Shown here in pieces: positions 50,781 to 60,836 of a stretch of DNA of 64,000 bases. Within the stretch, counting starts at the first letter, position 1, and each line of letters opens with the position of its first letter. The stretch covers positions 4,265,306 to 4,329,305 of the forward strand of contig NW_003101682.1 in NCBI RefSeq assembly GCF_000003855.2, given 5' to 3'. Under the pieces are notes generated by a model that was given only the letters and a program-made list of their open reading frames with translations, had not been told where the DNA came from and did not search any database. The translations under genes were made by a program, and so were the position numbers. Origin of the DNA: Blastomyces gilchristii SLH14081 (taxonomy: Eukaryota > Ascomycota > Eurotiomycetes > Onygenales > Ajellomycetaceae).

Positions 50781-51302
50781 GATCTAGCTATTGTGCAGCT
50801 TTTATGTGTGGTTGGCATTCACCAAGCGATCGGCGAACACCTCGTTTAGGCGGAAGCAGTCAGCCCGTAGAGGGAGACAAAAAAACTCTTTTCACACATT
50901 TGTCACTATAGACTGCTGTACGGAGTACAGGCGAGGCCTCAGCAAACAATTTAACCGCGCTGAGATTCTCACTACACTATGAGCTCCACTTCACAGACCT
51001 CTCAATATATACTCTGTAGTTCTCCTGGGTGTATACACTGTAGAGCTCCCTCCCGGCCCGGCAATGAACGCCCTCAGGTATATAGATATAGAGTTTCCCT
51101 GTGTATAGACCCTCTTAGTATAGAGGCCTTCTGAGTCCTGTGTATAGAGCTTCCGGGTATAGAGGCCTCTGAGCATAGAGACCCCCGGATATAGATTCCT
51201 CTGAAGGCTCTGAGTATATACGTACTGTTTCTATGTGGCTCATTCTTCATACAACCTCCAATGAGGAGATCTTGATTGTTAATACAATTAATGTGTGCTC
51301 AT
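50781..51302. other. unmutated patch next to copia J
   Basis: Normal base composition with CG, CC and GG, sharply bounded on the left near 50780. No convincing gene. It contains ACACATTTGTCA-TATAGACTGC-GTA (50894-50920), repeated at 56515-56541 beyond copia J, a palindrome GTACGGAGTAC (50918-50928), and the minisatellite listed separately. It may be the original left neighbour of the gene island before copia J inserted. Confidence 0.5.
50995..51225. repeat. degenerate minisatellite, TATAGAGGCCTCTGAG-like units
   Basis: About ten imperfect units of roughly 17-24 bp built around TATAGAG followed by CCTCTGAG or CTTCCGGG. The clearest lie between 51105 and 51220 (TATAGAGGCCTTCTGAG, TATAGAGCTTCCGGG, TATAGAGGCCTCTGAG, CATAGAGACCCCCGG). 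The minus-strand open frame here (50991-51176) merely reflects the repeat, as GLYT/LYTQ-type units. Confidence 0.75.
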
Positions 51303-51412
51303 TGAAACTCTTGGAGGATAACGTTGTTGTGTTGTAATCTAACTACGCGAGTTACACTAAATGAATAGGTTGGGGTGGCACGTGACTAGGGTAGGTGTAG
51401 TAATCACCAACA
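51303..51412 (-). repeat. copia J 3' LTR
   Basis: About 110 bp, almost unmutated, with TGGGGTGGCACGTGACTAGGG. The left edge is approximate. Confidence 0.7.
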
Positions 51413-51619
51413 CCCCTCCTTGCTACACTGTGGCCTATAATAAGCCGCCACCCGGGGCCTCCCCCATTGTCAAATCTTTCAAAAATGCAATAATAATTAA
51501 TTACATGAATCAGACCCTGATTTCCTCATTAGGAAAAGCGTCTGTACAGCAATAACTGTAAAAATCAAGAAATACATGTAAAATCTATTGATCTGCTGTA
51601 TCATTATTATCATTCAATC

Positions 51620-54600
51620 ATTTCTTCTTCTCAATTTCCTGAATGCTAACTCTCTTGACAAATTCTTCAAATGCAGGCTTTGCCAGTGACTTGATGAGTC
51701 TGTCAGCTATGTTCACTGTAGAATCAATATATTTTATCATGATTTTCTCTTTTTCAATTAAATCATGAAGAATATGATATCTAATCTCAATGTAGTATGA
51801 TCTTCATATTAAGAATTCTTCCTTTGCTAGATTAATTGCTCTCTTATTATTAACTTATAGATGTGAGCATATTTTCACTTTTTCATTATTTATTAACTCA
51901 GTGTTATATAACATATCATTCAATCAGATTATCTCATAAGCTGTCTTACTAGCTACAATATATTCAGCTTCTGTGATTAATTTGATAATATATGTCTGTC
52001 TCTGTGACTGCTATAAGATTGATGACTCATTAATCAATATAATATAGCTGATAGTTGATTTGTACTGAGAATTCACCCCTGTTCAGTTCAAATTGCAGTA
52101 TATCACAGAACTCAGGCCATCTTCTATCTTCTTCTTATACAATATGTCATGGTTTTTTGTCTTCTTGACATAATGTAGGACATGCTTCAACACTGCTCAA
52201 CATGCTTTGTATGAACATGAGTTAAAATACAAGAGATAGTTGACTGTGAATGCCAGATCTAACTAACTGCTTGAGACTAAATACTGCAATGATCTCAATT
52301 CTTGATGATATCTTATAGCTGTAAAGTTGTCATTCAATGCATCATTCTCATCAGATGAAAATTTCAGTTATATGCCTGTTATCATAGAGATCTCTGCAGA
52401 ATTTATCTTATTCATGTCAAAATCTTCAAGAATCTTCTCAATATAACAGCTCTGTGTAACTGCTAGATTATCATTTCTCTGGTATTTAATCTTCATTCTC
52501 AGGTAAGGTTTATCCTGTTTGACTTCTTTTGTCTTGAATCTTTTTCTGATTTTCATCAAAATTCACTCAATTTCACTCTCTTCAGATCCTGTGATTCGAC
52601 AGTCATTGACATGTAGTATCAAGAATAACTTGTGAATTGAATGATAAAGAAATTCACTGTTATAAGATGAGATCTTGAATTCTAGATTTATCAAGTATTC
52701 TATTGCAAGGAAATATCATGTTCTTGCTGTCTGTTTCATTCTGTATAAGCTCTGATATACAAGCCCTACTAATTCACCATAACTGTGTTTAATCTCTGTG
52801 AGTAGTTGCATAAATATCATCTCATTCTGAGGCAATATCTCATTCAAAAATGCAGATACATAGTCAATCAATCTGACTTTTCAATCTCTTACTGTTGATA
52901 TAGTGAATAAGCTCTGTGATGTAGATTCAGACATCACTGCTGTATATAACTTATTATAATAAATATCTTATTATTGTAGAAATTCTCTAATCACTCAATA
53001 AGCTCTAAAGTGAATGATTTTATCCTTGTTATTCAACTTCTGATTGTACACTCATTTATCTGTAAGAATATTCATTTCTGAGGTCTTTTCAATGATAATA
53101 TATATCTTCTTCTGTTCAAAAGTTTCCACTTTCTTTCTCATTGTCTGATGTCAATGTTCCCAGTCATGACTTCTTTTGACCTCTGTCAGTGTGATTGAAT
53201 GATCATTAAGAACACTGAGTACAGAATCTTTATTATTCACAGAGTCATTTATATCATTATTAACAAGTTCTGTCTCATTATCTAGTAGATATGTCAGTTT
53301 CAGTGTGCTGTTCATATCATCATCAGCAAGTATCTTTAAAATATCAGGTTTATTCTTTGTGAGTCTTCTTAGAAGACAGTGCTGTCATCTCTTCATAGTG
53401 TCAAGAATATTCAATTTCTCTGACAGTTTGACTGCTTCTCTAATGACATTCATCAGTGCTTCTTCTATTGTCAATTCTTCATTAAAAACAATATCTCTTA
53501 CAATCTCAAGCTTTTGAGTTGCAGAGTCTCAGATATAATATTAATGCAGTTCTTGATATTCAACTAATTATCATTACTTACTGTCAGTTCTATTCATAAG
53601 CTTATTGATAATCTTCAGATTCTTCTTATACATCTTACAATCTCATCTGCATATTCAATGAGCAGAAGATTGAACACCTGTTCAAGCTTTAAAAGAGAAT
53701 AATGAGGTCTCTCTCTAGCATCTGTAAATCTTTGTTAATGTTGAGAATATGTTGATTATCATGACTATGACTTGAATAGCTTTATTTCAAAGTTCTCTTA
53801 CAAGTCTGCTATTGAATAGTAAGCTTCTTGTCTTTTCATCTATAATATAATTGATATATTCTGCAGGGCTGTTAAACTGTGATGTATCAGATGTAGTGAT
53901 CTTATATGTGATTTCTTTCTACTGATAGTAGATCTTTAATTCATTACTTTTAAATTCATCTCTGTCATCTCAGTGTAAAGTCTCAATTCAATGTTGAGTA
54001 GTAATCTCAATTCTGTTAATAAAGATTATCAAATGCACAGTGATCACACTCTTTGATATCATAGAAATAATTCATCTGTAGTGTGTGACATTATCTGTAA
54101 TACTCATTCAATAATTAGCTCTCTCATGAGTAGAGAGATTAATTTCATTATATAGTGTACAGTCATCATCTGCAAGGTTTATAAAGAATCTCATTGTAAA
54201 TTTGACAGTTCTTATCATTGATATAAATGTTGAATGTGTTATTTTTATCTGTACACAGATCTTATAGAATGATAAAGCTCTGTCACTCTTGATTCTCATT
54301 CTCACTCATGAATCTGCTGCTAATTTAGTGATATTCATGAAATTGAGATGACTAAGGTTTTGATGCTATTATAACATTATGTGTTCAATAATCTTGATAT
54401 TCTTATTGAGCAATGCTAGCAGAGAATCTTTTTTCTCTACAAACTGTAGAATTTTCACAGATTCAAATTCATTATTTAATATTATAAATTGAATCAAGTC
54501 TCTAGTTATTGATTGTTTTTTCAGAATGTAGATATTCTTATCACTCAATTTGACAGTAAAACTCAATATCTTGTCAGAAGAGATTAGTAAGATTGAATGA

Positions 54601-55870
54601 GTGTTTTCATAGATCAGTTACTTATATGTATAGCTCTGATGTATAAGCTTCTCAAAACTTATAAGATTTATCTTCAGCTTGAGAATGTAGCAGATGTTCT
54701 GCAGCAGCAGATTCACTTCTTTAACTGATATATTCATCTTTTCTATAGCTGTTGTGAGAGCTGTTAATCTGTCAGTCATCTTCAATATGATATTAACCTT
54801 CTACAGCACTATTGATATGAGATTCTTGCAAGATGTAGCATGAGCACCAGATTCAGAGTTCAGAACCCAGATATCTTTGTCAGTTTAATCAGTAGAATAG
54901 ACTGTTTCTATTATATGAAATACTTACTCAATGATATTATGAACTGATACTGAGCCTGTTTTATTCTTATTCTTATTCTTATTCTTACTGCAGCTAGTAG
55001 AGTGTTTTTCAGAAAATTTCAATCAGTAATCTGTTTAAATATGATCAATCTTCTGATAATAATAACATGTTTTAATAGCATTATTACTCTTTCTATTCAG
55101 CTTGATGAAATCTTTGTTCTTATTCTCAGAGATCTTCTTCTTCTTCTTTCTATTCTTTCTGTTGAAATCTTGAGTATTATTTGCAGAGATCTTTTTATCA
55201 GAGATGAGAGATTCATTAGTAGCTGATAATTATAGAAGAATATCTTGATACAATCTTATGAAATTATCTTCAAGTGTTCTAGTGTTCTCATTCTTCTCTA
55301 TTACATTCATTCAATTCTTTATAAAAGATGATTAATCTTTACTAACTTCTGTAAGAAGTCTGTTGAAAAACATGAAATCTTTGATATTATATTTCAATTG
55401 AATATAATCAGTTCTGATTGTAATTAAATGTTTGATAAATATATGATCAGAACTCTTTAATTTTAATATTATCTTAATTAATTCTTGAAATAGATGAGTT
55501 CTGCAGATAGCAGATCTCTTAGTGAAATTATTCTCTATAATAGATTATAGAGAATAAGCAGATAGTTAAGACTTCTTAAGTATAATAAAGTAAGATTTGA
55601 CCTGCAGAGTGATTGCAGACTATATATAGTTATATAATCAGATATTCTGTTCTGATTAAAAATGTTATATATTCATACTGATATTCTTATTAGAATTAAT
55701 CTACTTATTATTAAGAATATTATCTGTTTCAGATTATCTTACTGTAAACAGAATCTCTTCTTTTCATATAGAATAATTTACAGAGTTAGTGAGTATAACA
55801 GACTTCTTTATAGATCTTACTTAATCTCTGAATTTATTAAGAATCTTTATTAATACAGATGTTTTACTCT
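51620..55870 (-). pseudogene. copia J gag/pol remainder (broken)
   Basis: Minus strand. A CCHC knuckle near 55035-55070 has Cys replaced by Tyr (CYYYQKIDHI). An integrase region lies at about 54900-53600. The RT at 52880-52300 has an AFLNE-like segment, LVGLVYQSLYRMKQTARTW and HVND in place of YVDD. The block KIRKRFKTKEVKQDKPYLRM follows at 52368-52559. RNase H with EAEYIVASKTAYE near 51960 leads to the C-terminal RLIKSLAKPAFEEFVKR near 51660. This is the full copia order. Stops and Asp-to-Asn changes disable it. Confidence 0.8.
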
Positions 55871-55874
55871 TCTA

Positions 55875-56288
55875 TTAAAGATAGTTTATTAAATCTGTAC
55901 TGAGCTCTTCATTTTTATCTCTATCTATCTTCATTTGCTTGACTTCATGCTGAAGTCTTGTAATTTCTAGTCTTATATAAGTCTTCTTACTCACAGAGTT
56001 ATTATTATTCTGATCACTTGAGCTCTCTGTATTATCTGACATCTCACTGATGTTCTTAACTGAGTCTTTATATTTATTATTGAACTTGTCAGACTGTTCT
56101 TTCACAATTGTATTATCTAGTTTAAACATCTCAGAAGCTGTCTTCTGATTCATTATTAATATTAACAGTGATCTGTGATCTTGCATTTGCTGCTCTGATG
56201 TTTTCTCATTTCTCTGTCTTAGAGACATGTATTCTTTTGCTAAGTCAGGTGTCCCCTCAGATCTTAGATTAATCATGAGTTCAATCAC
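55875..56288 (-). CDS. copia J gag N-terminal piece (open)
   Basis: An open 137-codon stretch on the minus strand just inside the 5' LTR, unusually intact for this window. The first ATG in frame is at 56276; the frame enters from upstream without a stop. The product is hydrophilic, with LAKEYMSLRQRNEKTSEQQ and a Ser/Asn-rich middle. It ends in a Lys-rich, possibly coiled-coil part (RLEITRLQHEVKQMKID). It resembles the capsid region of copia gag by position and character only. It stops at 55875; downstream gag is broken. Confidence 0.5.
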   Translation of the reverse strand: MIELMINLRSEGTPDLAKEYMSLRQRNEKTSEQQMQDHRSLLILIMNQKTASEMFKLDNTIVKEQSDKFNNKYKDSVKNISEMSDNTESSSDQNNNNSVSKKTYIRLEITRLQHEVKQMKIDRDKNEELSTDLINYL

Positions 56289-56376
56289 TCAATAAATCAT
56301 CTAGGCATGCTTGTAATGACATGTGAAGATGTCAATTGTATGTTATTTTGCAGCTTTTCTTTGTGTAGAGGGCTTC

Positions 56377-56486
56377 ATAACCTCTTGAAGGATAATGTTG
56401 TTATGTTGTAATCTAACTACGCGAGTTACACTAAATGAATGGGTTGGGGTGGCATGTTACTAGGGTAGGTGTAGTAATCACCAACA
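56377..56486 (-). repeat. copia J 5' LTR
   Basis: Pairs with 51303-51412 with few differences (GGCATGTTAC against GGCACGTGAC). It forms the left border of the gene island, with the first host bases at 56487. Confidence 0.7.
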
Positions 56487-56815
56487 GGAACAACTTGTAT
56501 AAAATAGCAATTTGACACATTTGTCAATATAGACTGCCGTAACTACTGTAGTTACTTAGTCATCCGCCACCATGAAATTCTCCGTTCGGCAATAGCGATT
56601 GACCGGCTGGAGTTGTCATATTTCTCCGCACGACGGTGAGTTTACGCTTCACCTCCTTTCTATCTTCATACACATCACAAAGGAGACAAAGACACGGGCT
56701 TCACCTAGACAATTATCCCAATACAAAATACTTGGACGTCGTGGCACAGGAACGTTGCCAGTCACTGTCTGCCTGTATTTATCTAATCAGCGAGTTCGGC
56801 ATTTCGGTTCTGTGG
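56487..56815 (+). promoter_or_regulatory. promoter and 5' leader of the MFS gene
   Basis: The first host DNA right of copia J. It holds the 27-bp repeat (56515-56541), a near-palindrome TAACTACTGTAGTTA right after it, and CCGCCACCATG at 56563-56573. That ATG has a good context but reaches a stop after seven codons. A GTGAGT at 56636 could be the donor of a leader intron ending at one of several AG sites (for example 56790). No other feature seen. Confidence 0.45.
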
Positions 56816-58957
56816 ATGAGCTCGCCCCAACGTCGCTCCCCTCCTGTTATCTTACATGGAAATGTAGCGTCCCGCGTAGGGGCCAATGCTCGCGAGAATG
56901 ACGATGATTCCATTGCAGCAGTTGGGGTTGATAGGGAGAGCTCCCAGAGTGATATATATGAAAATATAGATGCCGATTCGTCAAGTTTGGAACAATTGAG
57001 CGGAGATACAACTGACCTTCACGGTCATCTTTTAGGGAAAAATGGTTTCAATGGGCGGATAAGAAGAGGCCACTCACCTGCTGCTTTGCAGCTTTCCAGT
57101 TCTTGGGATACACAGCCATCCTTGGCTGAGGAGGGCGAGACAAGCGCGGCGAATATTTCGAGGTCAAATGGGAATAATCGGGACGATGAAAACCCAGTAT
57201 CATGGCGGTCTTTACCAAACAAAAGCCAACTGGCCATTCTAACCATTGCTCGATTGTCCGAGCCGCTCACCCAAACTTCCCTACAAGCGTATCTCTTCTA
57301 CCAACTCAAGTCCTTCGACCCACACTTGCCGGACTCCGCGATATCTGCCCGAGCTGGTCTCCTACAGGGCTGCTTCACTGCAGCACAGTTTGTGACAGCC
57401 ATGATCTGGGGCCGACTTGCAGACACTCATTTCATGGGAAGGAAAAGGGTGCTTGCAACAGGCCTTTTTGGAGCGTCTATTATGTGTGTGGGATTTGGAT
57501 TTTCTCAGTCTTTCGTCGCTGCTGCCATATTTCGCACTATGGGAGGCGCCTTGAACAGCAACATCGGCGTCATGCGGACCATGATTGCAGAGCTTATCGT
57601 GGAGAGAAAGTGCGTTTGCCCATTTGTGAAACTATGATAAAGCTCCGAACGGCAACATGGCCAAGTGCCGAGTCCTAGAGAATCGCTGGCTAATAGAGTG
57701 CTAGATACCAATCTCGGGCCTTCTTGCTCCAGCCAATGTGTTTTAATATCGGCGTTGTAATAGGACCTATACTAGGTGGACTTCTCGCTGATCCTCTGGG
57801 TAACTATCCAGGTCTGTTCGGGCCGGGTTCATTCTTTGGGGGCCAACACGGCGTCTGGTGGATGCAGAAGTGGCCATATGCGCTACCAAATCTAATAAGC
57901 GCGATATTGGTCCTGATCTCTACGCTAGCTGTTATCCTTGGATTGGACGAGGTGGGCTTCATTTCTATGCGCGCTAACTCCTTTGAATTTGTACCCCCTT
58001 GACTAACCTCTCTTGCAGACTCATGAATCAGCTAAGTATCGCAGCGACTGGGGCCGAAAAGCGGGTAAAGCATTATGGGGATACTTTAAATACGGTCGTT
58101 CCTCGCATAACTATCACCCAATCGACGGAACTTATGATGTCGAGACCGCAGGAGAATCCATCGATCTGGAGAGAAGCGTACAAGGATCAGTGCCAGCAAC
58201 ACCTTCCTCAGCCCGGGCACCCCGACAGCAACGCATGCCTTTCCGTCAAATCTGGACACGGAATGTCATACTCACGCTTCTCACCCATTTCGTCCTCGCC
58301 ATGCACCTCAGCTCCTTTAACGCCCTGACTTTCGTCTTCTTACCCACACCTCGAGCCCCCGAAGGAAGCCGCCGTGGGTTTTTCCATTTCGGCGGCGGTC
58401 TCGGCATGCCGAGCTCCAAAGTCGGTTTCGCGACCGCCATCATCGGCCTTCTCGGCCTCCCACTACAGATCTTGGTTTATCCACGCGTTCACTTCCGTCT
58501 AGGGACGCTAAAGTCGCTACGGTCATTTATACCGTTTTCCCCTCTTGCCTATGTCTTGGTTCCATTCCTAACTCTCGTGCCGAACCGCGCATATCTCATC
58601 TGGCCAGCTCTGGCAGCAGTTTTTTCCCTCCAGGTTATTTCGAGAACATTTGCGCTCCCTGCGGGTATTATTCTGGTTAACAATACTGTTTCGGATCCGA
58701 CCGTGTTAGGTACATTACATGGGGTTGCACAGAGCGTGGTCAGCTGTGCTAGGACGCTGGGTCCCGTGATTGGTGGTTGGGGCGTGGGGATGGGGCTCAA
58801 ATATAATATTTTTGGTGCGGTTTGGTGGGCTCTTGCAGTTCTGGCGTTTTTGGGATGGGGCCTTACTTGGACTATATTCGAGGGCCGTGGGATTGAAGAG
58901 AAAAAACTCGAACAAAATCATGCAACTGGAGGTTCCGAGCATCGAAGGAGCAGATGA
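56816..58957 (+). CDS. MFS transporter, DHA1/ZIF1-like (YCR023C type)
   Basis: Three exons: 56816-57609, 57705-57951 and 58019-58957, giving 659 residues. Introns of 95 and 67 nt have GTGCGT/TAG and GTGGGC/CAG ends and internal GCTAAT or ACTAAC branch sites. Joining restores the conserved ERK-YQSRAFLLQPMCFN and LGLDE-THESAK segments. A long hydrophilic N-terminal tail (~135 residues) precedes twelve expected membrane segments. The MFS signature GRLADTHFMGRKR is at residues 199-211, and NIGVVIGPILGGLLADP is typical of TM5. A charged loop separates the halves. The family comprises proton-coupled exporters of drugs, metal chelates or siderophores at the vacuolar or plasma membrane; the substrate here is unknown. 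The start ATG (56816) is the first in frame but has a weak context, so an upstream exon is possible. It converges with the HYPK-like gene. Confidence 0.88.
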
Positions 58958-59572
58958 GGTATATCGTAGGTCCGTTTTAATTATGACATTGGACCTTGAT
59001 CTTATGATGAGACTATGATTATGGAAATGCTGCACTACTTATATATGTTTTTTAGTCTATCTACTTGGATTGTCATATTGGGATAATGGGATACATATGT
59101 TGATCTCTTGGAAATACGGAACGCTAATGACCTCGAAGTTATACCCGTAGTAGCTAAATCATATACATGGATCTTCCAAAACACACAAAAAGGATGCTTC
59201 CTGTTGGTCAACGTCGTCATACTCTGCTACCGAATATACTTCTGTATAGTGTCAGGGTCTTCTGAGTCCGGGTCCTCTGAGTCTTGCTCATTCATTTATG
59301 AAAGAACCCTGGAAATGGACCATATAACAAAATGTACGTCCCTTTGGAAGGTGGGAGACATATTCCCCAGTTATTCATGATTGTAGTGCATTGCGTCCTC
59401 CAAAGGCCCTAGGATCACTGAGATAATGACTGTGTCCATGTCCCCCAAGTGTTGACGCCTTTCTAAATTGAAGGTAATGCCTTAATATGTCCTAGGTTGA
59501 CGGAGCCGAGACATCTGATGACGCTGATAGGCCTTATCCATCGAACGATTTTCCATTCCTTGTTCCCTGTTA
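58958..59572. other. intergenic region between converging genes
   Basis: 3' flanks of the MFS gene and the HYPK-like gene. A 90-codon frame (59108-59380) starts only with TTG and has no recognisable domain, so I do not call it. There is a short direct repeat, TCTGAGTCCGGGTCCTCTGAG, near 59260-59282. No RNA gene recognised. Confidence 0.5.
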
Positions 59573-60209
59573 TCACGCTGCCGGAGGAGCAATGTATGCG
59601 CGAATAGCTTTGATTGAGTCTCCCTCGTGTGTTTTCAAGAGTTCCGTAGCTTTTACTTTTGTAAGATCAAGCTGATCCACCTACATCCAATCAATCAGCA
59701 AACGACTATGATAACCCAGGTAGAAAAAGAGACCAAAAAAAAAAAAAAAAAGAAAAAAAAATTACCAAGAGCCCAACATCCTCCGCCGTAACCTTTACCA
59801 CCTTCTTCTTCACCGCCTTCTCGACCTCCCCCGCGTCCGGTTTCTCCTCGGCCTTAGTTTTCTTCACTTCCGCATCCTTTTTCCCAGTCCCCATAGCAGC
59901 ACCTGCACTTGAACCGCCAGCTTTCCCCATCCCCGCGATAATCTCCAACCTGCTCATCGCCTTACCCAGAGCCTCTTGGTCAGCTGCAGAGGGAACAACC
60001 GCTCCCGCGGGGACGTCTCTGTCGTGTTCGGAGGCGGAAGTTTCATTGGCGGTGTTGAGAGAGGAGAGCGCAGCCGCCGCGGCACGGTCCTCAGCATTTG
60101 TAGGAAGCTCAGAAGCTGATTCGCCGTTAATATTATTATCATCGCTGTTGTTGTGGCTGTCCGGACCAGGCTCCGCAGCTGGATGGTTCCGACGTTTCGA
60201 GGCAGCCAT
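59573..60209 (-). CDS. HYPK-like UBA-domain protein (NatA/ribosome-associated)
   Basis: Two exons on the minus strand: 60209-59766 and 59680-59573, with an 85-nt intron (GTAATT...GATGTAG) that contains a long T tract. The product has 183 residues. It has a basic start (MAASKRRNHP), a low-complexity acidic and Ala-rich middle, a Lys-rich segment (EVKKTKAEEKPD), and a C-terminal UBA-like helix bundle at residues ~140-183. That bundle reads VTAEDVGLL-VDQLDLTKVK and ATELLKTHEGDSIKAIRAYI across the splice. This matches the conserved end of HYPK, which in fungi and animals binds the NatA N-terminal acetyltransferase and acts near the ribosome exit. The unspliced frame runs into a poly-Phe artefact. 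A TTG 12 nt upstream is not a plausible start. It diverges from DAHP synthase. Confidence 0.85.
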
Positions 60210-60836
60210 AGCTAGTCTCAAGTTTAAGTCGCCGGGAAAGGGGGTCTGTACTCCGTATGGGGGAGGTGGATTACGTGAGTCTTTGGAACAGTTGAGCTGG
60301 TCTTTATTTCACAAAACATATTCTAAATTCTCTGAGGTTCACTCTTGACCGCGGTTGATAGCGACAACGTATGTTATACATACCTTGGAGGTCGAAGGAA
60401 GGAGCGGAACTGCTAATTTTAACCCCGCCACCAGGCCAGCTTGCTGACTCACCAGGTCAGTCTGGTCAAAGTATCCACGGCCCAAATTTTGTTCGAGACA
60501 AATTTTCCCCAACAACCAACGTCTTTTCCTTCGCAAGAAAATTTGTTAAGAAATCATATATACGCAGCCCGGTTGAGAGGCTGTGCTCTCTGTCGTATAT
60601 CAGTGTTACGCGGTTGCCAGCGGGTTTTATATATCCGCTTCCATCACCCCCCGACACTCCTTTTGCTTTCTCCTCGTTGTAGAGTAACATTAATGTTACA
60701 AAGCTCGAAGCAATATTTCGATCATTGATCTTGCGACATTGAGAAACACCTAGCGTCGAACCAGCGTCATATCAGCCCTATCTGCGTTTTGGCGGGGTAT
60801 CCGCGCCTCTCAATCTAAGAGATCTACCAACTCGAC
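60210..60836. promoter_or_regulatory. shared divergent promoter, HYPK-like / DAHP synthase
   Basis: A 627-bp region between two divergently transcribed genes. It contains the TGACTCA site (separate entry) and CTGTACTCCGTAT at 60244-60256, a palindrome core that is also seen at 50918. A GC-rich stretch near 60790 lies just before the DAHP synthase start. The short overlapping frames here (60339-60728) have no support. Confidence 0.6.
60445..60451 (+). promoter_or_regulatory. TGACTCA: Gcn4/CpcA (cross-pathway control) site
   Basis: A perfect palindromic TGACTCA 386 bp upstream of the DAHP synthase ATG. In fungi this is the binding site of Gcn4/CPC1/CpcA, the bZIP activator of amino-acid biosynthesis genes. 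A 7-bp match can occur by chance, but its place before an aromatic pathway gene makes it credible. Confidence 0.6.

Larger units (their letters stand above)
51303..56486 (-). mobile_element. copia J: Ty1/copia-like LTR retrotransposon
   Basis: About 5.2 kb on the minus strand, with short matching termini (~110 bp) at 51303-51412 and 56377-56486. Both contain TTGTAATCTAACTACGCGAG and end CACCAACA on the plus strand. A polypurine tract (AGCAAGGAGGGG on the minus strand, 51413-51424) lies beside the 3' LTR. Internal order is gag, integrase, RT, RNase H, as in copia. The outer flanks (CTCAT and GGAAC) do not match, so no target duplication was found; either the LTR edge is slightly off or the copy is rearranged. 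Confidence 0.82.

Noticed and set aside
50991..51176. A 61-codon minus-strand frame with LYT-type repeats
   Set aside because: The repeat pattern comes from the minisatellite DNA; no start context and no conservation evidence.
59108..59380. A 90-codon frame between the MFS and HYPK-like genes
   Set aside because: It starts with TTG, has no domain, and lies in the 3' flanks of two converging genes.
60210..60221. An upstream TTG start for the HYPK-like gene
   Set aside because: ATG at 60209 has G at -3 and G at +4 and starts the expected basic N-terminus; TTG starts are not expected in fungi.
60339..60728. Several overlapping short frames in the divergent promoter
   Set aside because: They overlap on both strands in a promoter, mostly lack ATG, and show no domain.
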